A stretch of DNA of 64,000 nucleotides from Flavobacteriaceae bacterium R38 (GTDB taxonomy: Bacteria > Bacteroidota > Bacteroidia > Flavobacteriales > Flavobacteriaceae). Shown piece after piece: positions 62,454 through 64,000 of this stretch (within the stretch, counting starts at the first letter, position 1; every line of letters begins with the position of its first letter). The position numbers and the translations under genes are program-made. The stretch spans positions 1 to 64,000 of the forward strand of contig WXYP01000006.1 in NCBI GenBank assembly GCA_009901575.1, given 5' to 3'. The notes beneath the pieces were generated by a model that made no database searches, was not told where the DNA came from, and worked only from the letters and a program-made list of their open reading frames with translations.

Positions 62454-63809
62454 ATGCGAATTCATTTTATAGCTATTGGAGGAAGTGCTATGCACAATCT
62501 TGCTATGGCATTACAAAATAAAGGGTATGAGATATCAGGAAGTGACGATGTAATCTTCGAACCCTCTAAATCCAGGTTAAAAAATAAAAACTTGTTACCG
62601 GAATCTTTTGGTTGGTATCCGGAAAAAATTACTGCAGATTTAGATGCAGTTATTTTAGGAATGCATGCTAAACCTGATAATCCGGAGCTTTTAAAAGCAC
62701 AAGAATTAGAACTTAAAATTTATTCGTATCCGGAATTTTTATTTGAACAATCCAAATATAAGACACGAGTAGTTATTGGTGGAAGTCATGGTAAAACCAC
62801 GATTACTTCAATGATATTACATGTCATGAATTATCATGATATTGAGGTTGATTATATGGTAGGGGCTCAATTAGAGGGTTTTGATACCATGGTTCATCTT
62901 ACAGAAGAAAATGAATTTATAGTGTTGGAGGGAGACGAATATTTATCTTCACCTATAGATAGAAGACCTAAGTTTCATCTTTATCAGCCTAACATAGCTT
63001 TGTTGAGTGGTATTGCCTGGGATCATATTAATGTCTTCCCAACTTTTGAAAACTATAAAGAGCAATTTCAGGTTTTTATTGATACTATTATAAATGGAGG
63101 TATTATAGTGTATAATGAAGAAGATCAATATGTGAAAGAAGTAGTAGAAGCTTCTCAAAATCCAATAAGAAAACACGCTTATAATACTCCTGCTTATGAA
63201 ATAGAAAATGGAAAAACACTTTTAGATACACCGGAAGGTGCTATGCCTGTAGAAGTGTTTGGCGAACATAATTTAAATAATCTTTCCGGAGCAAAATGGG
63301 TATGCCAGCATATGGGAGTAGATGAAGCAGATTTTTATGAAGCTATAGCATCATTTAAAGGAGCTTCTAAACGATTAGAAAAAATTGCAGAAACCAAAAA
63401 TACAGCTGTATTTAAAGATTTTGCTCACTCCCCCAGTAAAGTAAAAGCGACTACTAGTGCTGTTAAAAAACAATATGAAAACAGGCCACTTATTGCTTGC
63501 CTGGAGTTACATACCTATAGTAGTTTAAATACTGAGTTTTTAAAAGAATACAAAGGAGCGCTGACTGCTGCAGATACTGCTGTAGTTTTCTATTCTCCTG
63601 AAGCCGTAGAAATTAAAAAATTGGAGCAAATTACCAAGAGTCAAATTAACGAAGCATTTGATAGAGATGATCTGATTATTTATACAAATCCGGATGATTT
63701 TAAGGAATTTCTGTTTTCGCAACATTTAAACAACGTTACTTTATTATTGATGAGTAGCGGTAATTATGGAGGCTTGGATTTTGATGCTTTAAGAACGCTT
63801 TTCACTTAG
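62454..63809 (+). CDS. mpl: UDP-N-acetylmuramate:L-Ala-gamma-D-Glu-meso-DAP ligase
   Basis: 451 residues of the Mur ligase family. IHFIAIGGSAMHNLA is the MurC/Mpl N-terminal Rossmann motif, VIGGSHGKTTITSM is the ATP P-loop, and EGDEYLSSPIDRRPKF fits Mpl rather than MurC. KDFAHSPSKV is the C-terminal ligase motif. It recycles cell-wall tripeptide onto UDP-MurNAc. It closes with a strong terminator. Confidence 0.9.
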   Translation: MRIHFIAIGGSAMHNLAMALQNKGYEISGSDDVIFEPSKSRLKNKNLLPESFGWYPEKITADLDAVILGMHAKPDNPELLKAQELELKIYSYPEFLFEQSKYKTRVVIGGSHGKTTITSMILHVMNYHDIEVDYMVGAQLEGFDTMVHLTEENEFIVLEGDEYLSSPIDRRPKFHLYQPNIALLSGIAWDHINVFPTFENYKEQFQVFIDTIINGGIIVYNEEDQYVKEVVEASQNPIRKHAYNTPAYEIENGKTLLDTPEGAMPVEVFGEHNLNNLSGAKWVCQHMGVDEADFYEAIASFKGASKRLEKIAETKNTAVFKDFAHSPSKVKATTSAVKKQYENRPLIACLELHTYSSLNTEFLKEYKGALTAADTAVVFYSPEAVEIKKLEQITKSQINEAFDRDDLIIYTNPDDFKEFLFSQHLNNVTLLLMSSGNYGGLDFDALRTLFT

Positions 63810-63840
63810 AGAACTCAAACAAGAAAGAGATATTTATATA

Positions 63841-63878
63841 AAAACGAACCTTGGCTTACTAAGGTTCGTTTTTTATTA
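63841..63878 (+). terminator. Terminator after mpl
   Basis: AAAACGAACCTT (63841-63852) pairs perfectly with AAGGTTCGTTTT (63861-63872) around an 8-nt loop, followed by T residues. Confidence 0.92.
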
Positions 63879-63928
63879 TAAATGAATAATAGATTTTGTT
63901 TTATTTAAAGTTTTTATATTTTTAAAAA

Positions 63929-64000
63929 ATGAAAGAAAAATCTTATTATTTATCGATAAAAAACTGGCATGAAAATGATAGGCCCAGGGAAAAATTATTG
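63929..64000 (+). CDS. radC: RadC-family protein, 5' part only
   Basis: The 24 visible residues include SIKNWHENDRPREKLL, the N-terminal segment of RadC (JAB/MPN-fold) proteins. The gene runs off the right edge of the window. It follows the mpl terminator and would have its own promoter. Confidence 0.75.
   Translation, partial: MKEKSYYLSIKNWHENDRPREKLL

Noticed and set aside
1-64000. Prophage or insertion sequence in the window
   Set aside because: No transposase, integrase or phage structural gene was recognised on either strand.

Overview
The window is AT-rich DNA from a Bacteroidota bacterium, almost certainly of the family Flavobacteriaceae. Evidence: the gliding/type IX secretion genes gldJ and porV; the neighbourhood gldJ-murF, porV-cdd-pdhA-pdhC; several promoters of the Bacteroidota form TTG-N(17-23)-TAnnTTTG; weak Shine-Dalgarno sequences; DUF4136 lipoproteins; and a MotA/TolQ-ExbD-TonB operon. 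I cannot fix the genus. The left edge is the 3' end of an rRNA operon (5S rRNA and terminator); the right edge cuts a radC-like gene.

Layout. 0.4-3.7 kb: a sugar cassette (GH109-type oxidoreductase-fold glycosidase, GHMP kinase, nucleotidyltransferase). 3.8-5 kb: acyl-CoA dehydrogenase, convergent, sharing a bidirectional terminator. 5.2-10 kb: nhaD, a TolQ/ExbD/TonB-type energy transduction set, folC and tRNA-Val. 10.3-12 kb: a methyltransferase and a CPBP-fold membrane protein that has lost its protease residues. 12.3-23.1 kb: two giant biosynthetic genes. 23.1-25.3 kb: a flavoprotein disulfide reductase translationally coupled to a peroxiredoxin-like/cold-shock-domain fusion. 25.6-34.8 kb: DUF4136 lipoprotein, hibernation factor, murF, gldJ, porV, cdd and pyruvate dehydrogenase E1-alpha and E2. 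35-44.5 kb: a GNAT-type acyltransferase, SDR, SprT-like protein, mannose-1-phosphate guanylyltransferase, DUF389 protein, MlaE/MlaF-type ABC pair, PafA-type phosphatase and a glycosyltransferase. 44.5-45.5 kb: a repeat-bearing patch around an unknown gene. 45.5-64 kb: methyltransferase/KAS III pair, gcvP, UbiA-like protein, ECF sigma factor with a possible anti-sigma partner, a GbsR-type regulated operon, M3 peptidase, purE/purK, an HPRT-adenylate kinase fusion, obg, a second DUF4136 lipoprotein, a TPR protein, mpl and radC.

The most notable system is the compact two-protein NRPS/PKS line. Protein 1 reads A-PCP-KS-AT-ACP-aminotransferase; protein 2 reads C-A-PCP-TE. All catalytic residues I could check are present, and there is no ketoreductase. 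A hydrophobic alpha-amino acid would be extended by malonyl-CoA, transaminated at the beta-keto carbon to a beta,gamma-diamino acid (the amino counterpart of statine), joined to a residue whose adenylation pocket resembles glycine codes, and released by the thioesterase. No phosphopantetheinyl transferase, MbtH protein or exporter is next to it, so these would be supplied in trans.

Other points: the peroxiredoxin-CSD fusion and its coupled reductase; a duplicated TTTCAA-N6-TTGAAA operator flanking the GbsR-type regulator gene; the absence of porU from the gldJ-porV interval; and an HPRT-Adk fusion that apparently starts with TTG. Function assignments rest on motif recognition by eye; no database search was run.
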